Shown in pieces: positions 54,660-62,999 of a stretch of 64,000 nt of DNA. Position 1 is the stretch's first letter; every line of letters begins with the position of its first letter. Location: the NCBI GenBank assembly GCA_003583745.1, contig QXPY01000010.1:170403-234402 (forward strand), read 5' to 3'. The notes beneath the pieces were generated by a model that worked only from the letters and a program-made list of their open reading frames with translations, ran no database searches and was not told the DNA's origin. A program made the translations under genes and the position numbers. Source of the DNA: Rhodocyclales bacterium GT-UBC. GTDB taxonomy: Bacteria; Pseudomonadota; Gammaproteobacteria; Burkholderiales; Rhodocyclaceae.

Positions 54660-56341
54660 CCGTCGCTTCGCCAGAGCCGCGCGACCTCGGCCAGGAGGCC
54701 GGCAGCATCCTCGCCTTCGGCGCCTTGATGTTCATGGTGTCATGTTTGTTCGTCTTTTCCCGTCCCTGGTGGCAGCCGTTGTTCTGGGCCGGGGTTTACA
54801 ACATGCTCCTCTGGTGGCGTTGGCGCTACCTGCAGCGGGTCGAGCGGCAGGCGAGGCAAGGCCTGGTTTCGGCAAAACGGACGAGTCACTGGATTTGTGC
54901 CGCCTGGGCCGGCAGCGCCGGCTATTGGCTATTCGTCCCGGACGATCCGATGATGCATGGGGCGCTGACTTTCGGGATGTTGTGCGTCATTACCAGCATC
55001 GTGCTCGAATGTGTTGGCGATGCCTTGCGTGTCGGCGTGGCGCTTTTTCTGGTGATGGCCCCGACGGCGATTCGCTTCCTCTTTCAAAGCCATCCGATCA
55101 GCATCACGCTGGGGGTCGGCGCCTTTGTCGCCGGGCCCGTCTGGTGGGAGTTGTGGCGCCGTCAGCAGCGGATCTGGAGCGAACAGTATCAATTGCGGCA
55201 ACGTGCCGAGCAGGGGGCGCAAGCGCTGGCCGAATCGACCTTGTCGAAAGCCCGTTTTTTTGCTGCCGCCAATCATGATTTGCGACAGCCGGTGCATGCG
55301 CTCGGGCTGTATCTCGAATTACTCGATCGGCAAGCGCTCGACGCGGAGGGAAGGGCGGCCTTGTCCGGTATGCAGCGCGCCTGGACCTCCCTGTCGTCGC
55401 AACTGAACCAGCTGCTCGATCTGGCGAGGGCGGACGCAGGGGCGCTACGCCCAGCGCTTGAAGTGATTCCTCTGGCCGACTTTCTGGAAAATCAGGTTGC
55501 CCACCATGCTGTTCCGGCGATGGCCAAGGGACAGAGGATGATCGCCTGCGGCGGCGAGGCGCGCGCGATTCTGGCGGATCGACTGATGCTGGGACGGGTG
55601 GTCGACAACCTGGTTGGCAATGCCATCAAGTTTTCTCCGGAAGGTGCGACGATTACCCTGCTCGTGCGCTACGGCCAAGCTGGAACCTGGCGCTTGCAAG
55701 TCCGCGACAACGGTCCGGGTATCGCATCGGCAGAGCGGGAGCTGATTTTCGAGGAATTTGTCCAGGGCGGGAATGCGGAGCGCGACCGCCAAGCGGGTTT
55801 CGGCCTGGGCTTGTCCATCGCCAGGCGGTTTGTCGAGGCGATGGGGGGCGAACTGACACTGGTCTCCCCGGCCGGGGCAGGCTCGACCTTCGAAGTACGC
55901 TTGCCGCGGGCAAATCCGTCCCCGGTGCGGCGTGCCGAAGCGCTACCGGTGCTGCCGGCCGGAGGGCGGCAGCGACTCTCCGTTGCGCCGGCAGGGCGTC
56001 GCCTGCTATTGATTGATGACGATCCCATGGTTGTGGAAGCGATGCATGCCTGGTGCCGGGCCTGGGGCCTGGCCTTCTTGTCTACCGCGGATGGTCGGGA
56101 TGCCTTGCGCCTCGCCGAGCCGGTCGATGTCGTCGTGTGCGATGTGCGTTTGCCGAACGGCCAGAACGGGATCGAGATTGCCCACGCCTTTCGCGATCAG
56201 GGGCGACCGGTCATCCTGATCAGCGGCGAAATCGACGCGTCCATCCGGACCCGTGCCGAGCAACTGCAATTGACGCTGCTGATCAAACCGGTGGCTGCGG
56301 ATACGCTGCGCGACTGCCTCGATTCCCTACTGGGCGCCTGA
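54656..56341 (+). CDS. membrane hybrid sensor histidine kinase
   Basis: This 561-residue protein has an N-terminal membrane domain of about six helices with very short loops (residues 15-165) and no periplasmic sensor domain. A dimerisation/phosphoacceptor segment FFAAANHDLRQPVHALGLYL with His207 follows, then an ATPase domain (VDNLVGNAIKFSPEG, VRDNGPGI, GFGLGLSIARR) and a C-terminal receiver (LLLIDDDPMV, phospho-acceptor Asp496 in VCDVRLPNG). The HDLRQP H-box is characteristic of kinases paired with LuxR-type regulators. It is coupled to the regulator upstream by a four-base overlap. Confidence 0.92.
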   Translation: MTVASPEPRDLGQEAGSILAFGALMFMVSCLFVFSRPWWQPLFWAGVYNMLLWWRWRYLQRVERQARQGLVSAKRTSHWICAAWAGSAGYWLFVPDDPMMHGALTFGMLCVITSIVLECVGDALRVGVALFLVMAPTAIRFLFQSHPISITLGVGAFVAGPVWWELWRRQQRIWSEQYQLRQRAEQGAQALAESTLSKARFFAAANHDLRQPVHALGLYLELLDRQALDAEGRAALSGMQRAWTSLSSQLNQLLDLARADAGALRPALEVIPLADFLENQVAHHAVPAMAKGQRMIACGGEARAILADRLMLGRVVDNLVGNAIKFSPEGATITLLVRYGQAGTWRLQVRDNGPGIASAERELIFEEFVQGGNAERDRQAGFGLGLSIARRFVEAMGGELTLVSPAGAGSTFEVRLPRANPSPVRRAEALPVLPAGGRQRLSVAPAGRRLLLIDDDPMVVEAMHAWCRAWGLAFLSTADGRDALRLAEPVDVVVCDVRLPNGQNGIEIAHAFRDQGRPVILISGEIDASIRTRAEQLQLTLLIKPVAADTLRDCLDSLLGA

Positions 56342-56415
56342 GGCGTCCGGACGCCCGTAGGTCGCTTCCCTTCTGGCGCCCGAACCATGACTTTGGATAC
56401 CCGTCGGGTATCCAA
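56342..56415. other. two perfect palindromes after the hybrid kinase gene
   Basis: GGCGTCCGGACGCC (56342-56355) follows the stop codon directly. TTGGATACCCG (56393-56403) and CGGGTATCCAA (56405-56415) form an 11-bp stem with a one-base spacer. There is no T-tract after either. They may end or stabilise the mRNA or bind a protein. The rest of the gap to 56605 shows no gene or recognised site. Confidence 0.5.
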
Positions 56416-56604
56416 TCTCATCTATTCGCTCGCCATTGGCGTTGCTAAATTCCATGCCGTTAGCAAAAGTGCTTGGGCTGAAGGGCACGTGGATCGCCAG
56501 GCTGCCGGCGACCTGCGCCAGCCATCGGTCGTCAGGCATCCATTTCATCTGGCCTGGCGACGAGTATTTGTTCGCCGTCTTGGCCGAACACGGAATCGCC
56601 ACGC

Positions 56605-57006
56605 ATGCGTTTACTGATAGCCATCCTTCTGAGCGCCTGGCATCCCTCATCTCTTCTGGCCGCGGTTCCCGACTGGCCCGAGATACGCACCGGGCAGTGG
56701 CAGCTGTCCATGCAAATGGGGGGACGCCAGATCAAGAGCAGTAGTTGCCTGACCGAGGAAATGGTGCGCTCGATGCGCACCGGCCAAGGCGGTCGCGGCG
56801 ATACCAGCAAATGCGAGGCGCCACGACTGACGCGCCAGGCCGACGGCGTATATGTCTCCTTGCTCCGTTGTCCGGATGGCGAATACGAGATTCGCCATAC
56901 GCGCCTCAGCGATGAGGCGCACCACCTCGAAACCATTCAGCGCCGACCGGGCATGGCGGAGGTGAAGATGGTGCAGGACCTGCGCTATCTCGGCGCTTGC
57001 AAATAA
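56605..57006 (+). CDS. DUF3617-like periplasmic protein
   Basis: This 133-residue protein has a signal peptide (LLIAILLSAWHPSSLLAA). The mature part begins IRTGQWQLSMQMGG and contains paired cysteines (SSSCLTEEMV, KCEAP, LLRCPDG, LGACK), matching the DUF3617 pattern of small secreted proteins. It is the first gene of a co-directional run reaching 60714. The function is unknown. Confidence 0.75.
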   Translation: MRLLIAILLSAWHPSSLLAAVPDWPEIRTGQWQLSMQMGGRQIKSSSCLTEEMVRSMRTGQGGRGDTSKCEAPRLTRQADGVYVSLLRCPDGEYEIRHTRLSDEAHHLETIQRRPGMAEVKMVQDLRYLGACK

Positions 57007-57029
57007 AGACCGATGCACGGAGGCGCGAC

Positions 57030-57878
57030 ATGCGCGCAATGGAAAAAATGATATTGAAGCCAATGATTTCGCGGGCCATGCTCGTCCTGATTCCCCTTAT
57101 TGCCGCATGTAGCGGACCGATGCGCATGGGCAGCGAGAGCGGTGCGTCGACGGTGGGAACCGGCGCAGCGGCAGGTGCGGCGGCGAGCAACGAGAACCGC
57201 CAGCTGGAAAAATGCAGCGCTTCGCTGGGTACGGTAGCGCTGGTCGAAAACCAGTCATCGGGGTGGTATGGGACGCTGACCGGCCAGTACAAATTGCCGC
57301 CGAGTGCGGTCCTGCTCAAACTGCTGGTGCAGCAGAGCAATTGCTTCGTCGTCGTCGAACGCAGTGCGGCGGGCATGCGTGCCATGTCGCGGGAGCGGGA
57401 GCTCGAAAGCAGTGGCGAAATGCGTGCGGGGAGCAATTTCGGTAAAGGCCAGGTAGTTGCCTCCGATTACGCGCTCAGCCCCGAGATCATCTTCGCCCAG
57501 AACAATTCTTCCGGGATCGGCTCGACCTTGGGCGGCATCATCGGCGGCAGCGCCGGCCGCGTCGTCAGCAGCGTCGGCGCCAATACCCGGAGCAACGAGG
57601 CGAGCGCCATCCTGACCCTGGTCGACAACCGTTCCGGGGTACAGATTGGTGCGGCTGAAGGGAGCGCTTCGAACATCGACTGGGGCGGCGTCGGCAGCCT
57701 GTTCGGGGCGCGGGCCGGCGGATCGGTCAGTGCCTACAGCAATACGCCGCAAGGCAAAGTGGTTGCCGCAGCCTTCTTCGATGCCTACAACCAACTCGTT
57801 CGCGGACTGAAGAGTTACCGGGCGCAACAGGTCGAGGGCGGCTTGGGCAAAGGCGGACGATTGAAAGTGAGTGAGTGA
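57030..57878 (+). CDS. CsgG/HfaB-like outer-membrane lipoprotein
   Basis: This 282-residue protein has a lipoprotein signal ending at Cys27 (LIPLIAACSGP). The mature region resembles CsgG-family proteins: CSASLGTVALVENQSSGWY, LLVQQSNCFVVVERSAAGMRAMSRERELE (two blocks) and VASDYALSPEI, with a Gly-rich hairpin SSGIGSTLGGIIGGSAGR. CsgG forms the curli secretion pore and HfaB a holdfast-anchor pore. No curli genes are nearby, so another envelope role is possible. The ATG at 57030 is preceded by GGAGG, and the next gene starts five bases after its stop. Confidence 0.8.
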   Translation: MRAMEKMILKPMISRAMLVLIPLIAACSGPMRMGSESGASTVGTGAAAGAAASNENRQLEKCSASLGTVALVENQSSGWYGTLTGQYKLPPSAVLLKLLVQQSNCFVVVERSAAGMRAMSRERELESSGEMRAGSNFGKGQVVASDYALSPEIIFAQNNSSGIGSTLGGIIGGSAGRVVSSVGANTRSNEASAILTLVDNRSGVQIGAAEGSASNIDWGGVGSLFGARAGGSVSAYSNTPQGKVVAAAFFDAYNQLVRGLKSYRAQQVEGGLGKGGRLKVSE

Positions 57879-57882
57879 AGCA

Positions 57883-58767
57883 ATGAATACGACGAACAGC
57901 CGGATGCGGAAGATGACGATGCGGATCAGGTCGGTGGTGATGAGCGTGCTTGCCGTGTTCGGCCTGCTCTCGTGCATCGAGGCGGGAGCCGCCGATGCTA
58001 AAGGTTGCCAGGATCCGGCGATGTTTCCCACGCGAATTCCCAACTACGTGATTGCCAGTTGCAAGACCAGCAATGACGCGGAAAGCTTCAGTTGGCCCGG
58101 CGGACAGAAGCAGGCGATGGGTGTGCGTACCGAAGTGACTTATCAGGTTGGCGTGCCGTCCGATGGCGCCAGTCCGAAGTACATTGCCGCCAACTATGCC
58201 AATGCCATCATTCAGATTGGCGGCACCCTGTTGCTTGATCCGGCCAAGAGCACCCTCGGCGATCGGATGACGGCTCGGGTGTCGGTGGATGGGAAAGAAG
58301 TGTGGGTGCACCTGCGTAGTGAAAAACCGGTCATTGGTGGAAACTGGGTTAGCTACAAGTTGGTCGTTCTGCAATCGGATGCGGGAGCGCAGGTCGTCAC
58401 GGCGCAAAAAATGCTCGATGAATTGACCAAAGCCGGTTTCATCACCCTGTATATCAATTTCGATACCGGCAAATGGGACATCAAGCCCGAGTCGAAGGCG
58501 ACGGTTGGCGAGATCGCCACCCTGTTGCGAAACAACCCGAATCTGCGGATTTCGGTCGAAGGCCATACCGATAATGTCGGGACGCCGGCTGCCAATAAAA
58601 CCCTTTCCGAAAATCGCGCGCGCTCGGTCATGGAAGCCCTGGTCGGTTCCGGTATCCATGCCGGCCGTTTGAAGAGTGCCGGATTCGGCCAGGAACGGCC
58701 GGTTGCCGACAACCGCACCGAGGAAGGGCGGGCCAAGAATCGGCGCGTGGAACTGGTCAAGCTCTGA
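57883..58767 (+). CDS. OmpA-family protein
   Basis: This 294-residue protein has a basic N-terminus and signal peptide (VVMSVLAVFGLLSCIEAGA). A middle domain of about 130 residues of unknown type is followed by a C-terminal OmpA peptidoglycan-binding domain (about 180-294; INFDTGKWDIKPESKATVGEI, VEGHTDNVGTPAANKTLSENRA). The LLSC could serve as a lipobox, making it a lipoprotein. The neighbours suggest a complex with the CsgG-like lipoprotein. Confidence 0.85.
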   Translation: MNTTNSRMRKMTMRIRSVVMSVLAVFGLLSCIEAGAADAKGCQDPAMFPTRIPNYVIASCKTSNDAESFSWPGGQKQAMGVRTEVTYQVGVPSDGASPKYIAANYANAIIQIGGTLLLDPAKSTLGDRMTARVSVDGKEVWVHLRSEKPVIGGNWVSYKLVVLQSDAGAQVVTAQKMLDELTKAGFITLYINFDTGKWDIKPESKATVGEIATLLRNNPNLRISVEGHTDNVGTPAANKTLSENRARSVMEALVGSGIHAGRLKSAGFGQERPVADNRTEEGRAKNRRVELVKL

Positions 58768-58770
58768 TTC

Positions 58771-60714
58771 ATGCGCTTGCTGCCCATCTTGTGCATGACC
58801 TGCCTGCTGCTGCTTTGCCAGGCGGCGCAGGCGGAATATTGCGAAGAAAACCGGATTGGCGAAGCCGTCGGCATGACCCTCCCGGCATGCAGCGAATTTG
58901 GCCACAGCAGCATCCGCTGGTCGGGCGGCAGCAGCACGCTTTCCCTGCACGCCGAGCGTGGCCTGTTTCTGCCGGTCGATCACCGGATCGCTGAATTGAA
59001 TCGAATGGTGGCGGTGCTGGCCGAGCGGATCGGCGCCAAAATGTCCGAGTTGGGCGGCTTGCGCCTACCGGCGTCGGTTCATCTGATTGTTGTCGACGCC
59101 ATGCGCGACGGCGATCCGGGGGTCATGGCACGGACCATACGCAGTGAAACGCCGCGCCTGCCTTTGCCCGGCATTCCCGGGCTCAGCGATCCGGGGTGCC
59201 CGGTTCTGCTCTATCAATCGGCGCGATTCGCCAGCGAGCGCTTGACCCGGACGCTGGCCCACGAACTGTTCCATTGCATGCAATACGCCACTTGGCCAGG
59301 CAAGACGAGCAACGATGCCTTTCTCTGGTGGGCGGAAGGTTCGGCTGAATGGTTCGAGGATTTCGCCTTTCCCGAATTGCGCCCGCACAGCGATCTGGAG
59401 GGATGGGTCAGATCCTTTCGCACTGACTCGATACATCGTTCGCTGCTGCAGATGCAGTATCAGAACGTGGTTTTCTTTTCCTGGCTGACCCGTGCTCGCA
59501 TCGTCGACTTCCTGGCCCAGATGGCTGGTGTCGGTGAGTCCCCGGCAGCGGGTGCGAGTCGGGCGCTGAGCGAAGACGGCTACATGTCGTTTGCGCGGGA
59601 TTATGTCGACGGACGCATCGTCACGCCGAGCGGCTTGGCCGTCCAGGGGGATGAATTCGGTGCGCAGGTGCCGACGCTGGGGCGTACGACCGGCGTTCAG
59701 GGGCGCGATCCGCCGATCGAGCGGCGGGACATTGATCGCTTCTTGCTGTTTCGCGGCAAAGTCATTTTCACGGGAGGGGACTATCAGCCCAGTGCGGCCT
59801 TTGGGTCGCATTCCGATATTTTTTCGGAAGGGATGCGAGGCTGGACGAATTTGCCGACCAGCCTGCGTATCGAGTGCGACCGCGAGCGCGAATTTCGGGT
59901 TGCCGGGATGTCGCAGCGGCCGGACATGTTCTGGCTCTTGCCCAATACCCTTGCCACCTCGACGCCACCTTGTCGCTGTCCCGCCGGGCCGTGGACGATC
60001 CAGGCGAACGATATCCGACGCTACTACCCACCGCCGAATTTCGGCGCCCGACCGAGCGGCAGGAATTCCGATTGGGAAACCCACCTCGACGTTCCACGTT
60101 CGGTGATGCCACGTCTGGTTTTCCGGCAGGATGGCGTGGCTGAATTCAGCGAAGAGCTCTGGTTCACGAGTCGTCCGGTCGTCAAGGAAGTGCCGGCCAA
60201 CTGTTCGAGCATCGAATGCGTCAATGCCTGCATAGCCCGTCGCCGGGATATGCAGTTCTGCGCACCCAGACGACAGGTCAATACCTGGGTGGCCTTTAAG
60301 CAGGAAAAACTGGCGCGCTGGCGTTGGCGGGCCAGCGGCGATCAACTGATCCGCGAGCCGTTGTCGGTCAGCGGTGCGACATCGCTTTTCGTCAATAACG
60401 GGTTCGGCGAACGCCTGTCCAAAAGGACGCCGCATAGCGAACGTATCGTGCCGGCGGCAGTCAGGCAAACCTTCGTCTGCAGCGGCAATACCCTGCATCT
60501 GCAAGCGATCGCCATGCCGGGCGGAGAACAGCTGGCCAACATCATGGCCGGTCTGGCGGCCGGTAATCGACAGCAACAGGTGGTGGTGGAGTCTGCAGGG
60601 CGCAGTCGGGGGCGCGCCACCGACCCGGAAATCGAGCAACAAATCCAGGAGCGGATAGGGGAGATGAGTGGCCGTCCGGCTTACCCGTTTTCCGGCGATT
60701 TCATTCGTCCCTGA
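58771..60714 (+). CDS. secreted gluzincin-type metalloprotease-like protein
   Basis: This 647-residue protein has a signal peptide (LPILCMTCLLLLCQAAQA). A zinc-protease core has HELFH (164-168) followed by the likely third ligand Glu193 in WWAEGSAEWFEDF, the gluzincin arrangement. The remaining 400 residues hold Cys-rich segments (CRCPAGPW, CSSIECVNACIARR) and no recognised domain. It starts three bases after the OmpA gene, so the DUF3617 to protease genes form one operon. Substrate and location beyond export are unknown. Confidence 0.7.
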   Translation: MRLLPILCMTCLLLLCQAAQAEYCEENRIGEAVGMTLPACSEFGHSSIRWSGGSSTLSLHAERGLFLPVDHRIAELNRMVAVLAERIGAKMSELGGLRLPASVHLIVVDAMRDGDPGVMARTIRSETPRLPLPGIPGLSDPGCPVLLYQSARFASERLTRTLAHELFHCMQYATWPGKTSNDAFLWWAEGSAEWFEDFAFPELRPHSDLEGWVRSFRTDSIHRSLLQMQYQNVVFFSWLTRARIVDFLAQMAGVGESPAAGASRALSEDGYMSFARDYVDGRIVTPSGLAVQGDEFGAQVPTLGRTTGVQGRDPPIERRDIDRFLLFRGKVIFTGGDYQPSAAFGSHSDIFSEGMRGWTNLPTSLRIECDREREFRVAGMSQRPDMFWLLPNTLATSTPPCRCPAGPWTIQANDIRRYYPPPNFGARPSGRNSDWETHLDVPRSVMPRLVFRQDGVAEFSEELWFTSRPVVKEVPANCSSIECVNACIARRRDMQFCAPRRQVNTWVAFKQEKLARWRWRASGDQLIREPLSVSGATSLFVNNGFGERLSKRTPHSERIVPAAVRQTFVCSGNTLHLQAIAMPGGEQLANIMAGLAAGNRQQQVVVESAGRSRGRATDPEIEQQIQERIGEMSGRPAYPFSGDFIRP

Positions 60715-60864
60715 GACTGCCGGCCGCCTTGCCGACCGGGCGGCGCTTCCGTTTTACAGTCATTTACAGCCGGTTAACCACCCTTAACTGCCGCCTCGGG
60801 GAGTATTCGTCCTGTCGCGGGGCAGCCTGGTTCGTCCCGCTCAACCATTCGAAAGGATTGAGGC

Positions 60865-61425
60865 ATGACGACTATTTCTCACCGCAATATCCGGCATTTC
60901 CTGGCCGCTGCAAGTTTGGCCCTGGCCGTGCCGCTGACCGCCTTGGCCAATCCCGGGGCACCAGGCGATTGTCCGGGCATGGATGGGCGTGGCGCGCCGG
61001 GCAAGCGCGGCGAAGGCGGCCGGCCGCAGGGCGGCCCGGGTGACTTGGCGCCGCACTACCTGCGCGGGCTCAATCTCAGCGAAGCCCAGCGGGACAAGGT
61101 GTTTGAAATACTGCATGGGCAGGTCCCGCTGATGCGCGAAAAGGCCAAGCTGGGCCAGAAGGCGGAAGAGGATTTGCGCAAGCTGACGGCGTCGGCCGAC
61201 TATAGCGAAGCCAAGGCTCGGGCATTGGCCGAAACGATTGGCAAGACGGCGCTTGAGACGACCTTGGCACGGGCCAAGGCCGATCGCCAGATCTTCGAGG
61301 TGTTGACGCCGGAACAGCGCAAGCAGCTGGCCGAGGCCAAGCCGCCGGTCGACGGTCCGCGTGGCCCGAATGAGGCGCCGCGTGGCCAGGGTCCGGAAGG
61401 ACGTCCCGCCCCGCCGGCGCGTTAG
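60865..61425 (+). CDS. Spy/CpxP-like periplasmic protein
   Basis: This 186-residue protein has a signal peptide (FLAAASLALAVPLTALA), a Gly/Pro/Arg-rich stretch (about 33-62) and a helical Spy/CpxP-type core with two LTxxQ-like motifs (LNLSEAQRDKVFEIL and LTPEQRKQL). It ends in a Pro/Gly/Arg-rich tail. Family members are periplasmic chaperones or envelope-stress sensors. Its stop lies four bases before the BepA-like start, so the two are probably cotranscribed. Confidence 0.85.
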   Translation: MTTISHRNIRHFLAAASLALAVPLTALANPGAPGDCPGMDGRGAPGKRGEGGRPQGGPGDLAPHYLRGLNLSEAQRDKVFEILHGQVPLMREKAKLGQKAEEDLRKLTASADYSEAKARALAETIGKTALETTLARAKADRQIFEVLTPEQRKQLAEAKPPVDGPRGPNEAPRGQGPEGRPAPPAR

Positions 61426-61429
61426 ATCG

Positions 61430-62989
61430 ATGCGGCGGCGATTCGCCATGGGCCGGCTGTCGCTGGCAGTCCGGCTGGGCATGCTGCTGGGCGTGCTGGG
61501 GGCTTCGGCACCGGCCTTGCCGGACGAGAATTTGCCCGATCTGGGCGACGTCTCGCAGGGCCTTGTCTCGCCGTTGGCCGAGCGAAGGGCGGGCGAACAG
61601 AGCATGCAGCAACTGCGTGCTGGTGGTGGCTACTTTGACGACCCCGAGGTCAATGCCTACCTCAACGCGTTGGGGCAGCGACTGCTTGCCGGTGTCTCGG
61701 GCAGCCACCCGGAGTTTCTGTTCTTTGCCGTCGGCTCCGCGGAAATCAACGCCTTTGCCTTGCCGGGCGGATTTGTCGGGGTCAATACCGGGCTGATCCT
61801 GGCGACGCGCAGCGAGAGTGAGCTGGCCTCGGTCTTGGCGCACGAAATCACTCACGTCACCCAGAACCATATCGCGCGTCAGGTCGGCGCTGCCAGCAAC
61901 AGCCAGATCGCCGGCATGGCCGCCCTGCTCGCCGCTCTGGTCGCCGCGCGCAACGGCAGCGGACAGGCGGCGTCGGCCGCCATCAGCACGACGATGGCGG
62001 TACAGGCGCAAAGCCAGATCAACTTCACCCGCGAACACGAGCGGGAGGCCGATCGCATCGGATTCACCCTGCTCGATCAGGCCGGTTTCGATGCGCGCGC
62101 TATGTCGGGCTTCTTCGAACGCCTGCAGCAGGCCGTGCGCGGCCAGGAGGGCAGCACGCCCTCCTATCTGCGCAGCCACCCGCTGACTCATGAGCGGGTC
62201 GCCGATGCCCAGGACAGGGAGGCCAGCGTGCCTTACCGCCAGGTTGGCGACAGCCTCGATTTCCATCTGGTGAAGGCCTTGTTGCGTAGCTACGACGGCC
62301 AGCCGGAAGAAGCGGTGGCCGATTTCACCAGCCGCCTGGCCGAAAAGCGCTATCAAAGTCGTACCGCCACCCGCTACGGCCTGGCGGCCGCCTTGCTGCG
62401 GGCCAAGGCCTATGGGCGTGCGATTCGTGAAATCGACGAGCTGGAAGACGAAGGCATCCAGCATCCGATGCTCGATGCGATGGCCGGGCAGATTCTGCAA
62501 CAGTCCGGGCAACGCAAGGCCGCCCTGTCGCGCTACGAGCGGGCGCTGACGAGATATCCGCAACACTTGCAACTGGTACACGATTACCCGCGCACCTTGC
62601 TGCAGGAGCGCCGTTTTGCCGATGTCGTGCGCTTTGCCGAAACGGCGCTGCAGACCTGGGCGGGTGATGCTGTCCTGCACCAGTTGGCGGCCGAGGCCTA
62701 TGCCGCACTGGGCAAGCCGCTGCAGTCGCACCGGCATCAGGGCGAGTATTACGCGGCATTGGGCGACAGTAGCGATGCCATCGAACAATTCGAGCTGGCC
62801 TTGCGGAGCGGCTCGGTGACGGCCAGCGATACCGGTGAATTGCTCGCTGTCGAAACGCGTTTGAAGTCCTTGCGCGGCAATCGCGACCAGGACAGGAAGA
62901 ATGCCGATGCCGCAAGCGGCGGTCCGGGCCTGTCGTCGATGCGGCAAGCGCCGGGCGGGCCCGCGCGCCCTCCCCTGAATGCACTCTGA
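61430..62989 (+). CDS. bepA: M48 family periplasmic metalloprotease with TPR domain (BepA/YfgC-like)
   Basis: This 519-residue protein has a signal peptide (about 1-35), an M48 zinc-protease domain with HEITH (His138, Glu139, His142) and the downstream EHEREADRIG ligand, and a C-terminal TPR region (about 300-480). This is the layout of BepA, which degrades or helps assemble stalled outer-membrane proteins such as LptD. The ATG at 61430 is chosen because earlier in-frame codons lie within the Spy-like gene. The short C-terminal Gly/Pro tail is variable. Confidence 0.92.
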   Translation: MRRRFAMGRLSLAVRLGMLLGVLGASAPALPDENLPDLGDVSQGLVSPLAERRAGEQSMQQLRAGGGYFDDPEVNAYLNALGQRLLAGVSGSHPEFLFFAVGSAEINAFALPGGFVGVNTGLILATRSESELASVLAHEITHVTQNHIARQVGAASNSQIAGMAALLAALVAARNGSGQAASAAISTTMAVQAQSQINFTREHEREADRIGFTLLDQAGFDARAMSGFFERLQQAVRGQEGSTPSYLRSHPLTHERVADAQDREASVPYRQVGDSLDFHLVKALLRSYDGQPEEAVADFTSRLAEKRYQSRTATRYGLAAALLRAKAYGRAIREIDELEDEGIQHPMLDAMAGQILQQSGQRKAALSRYERALTRYPQHLQLVHDYPRTLLQERRFADVVRFAETALQTWAGDAVLHQLAAEAYAALGKPLQSHRHQGEYYAALGDSSDAIEQFELALRSGSVTASDTGELLAVETRLKSLRGNRDQDRKNADAASGGPGLSSMRQAPGGPARPPLNAL

Positions 62990-62999
62990 AAGTTATCGC

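Noticed and set aside
56387..56617. Small genes in the gap after the hybrid kinase
   Set aside because: Short frames there lack ribosome-binding sites and run through a palindrome or into the DUF3617 gene in other frames; nothing supports translation.
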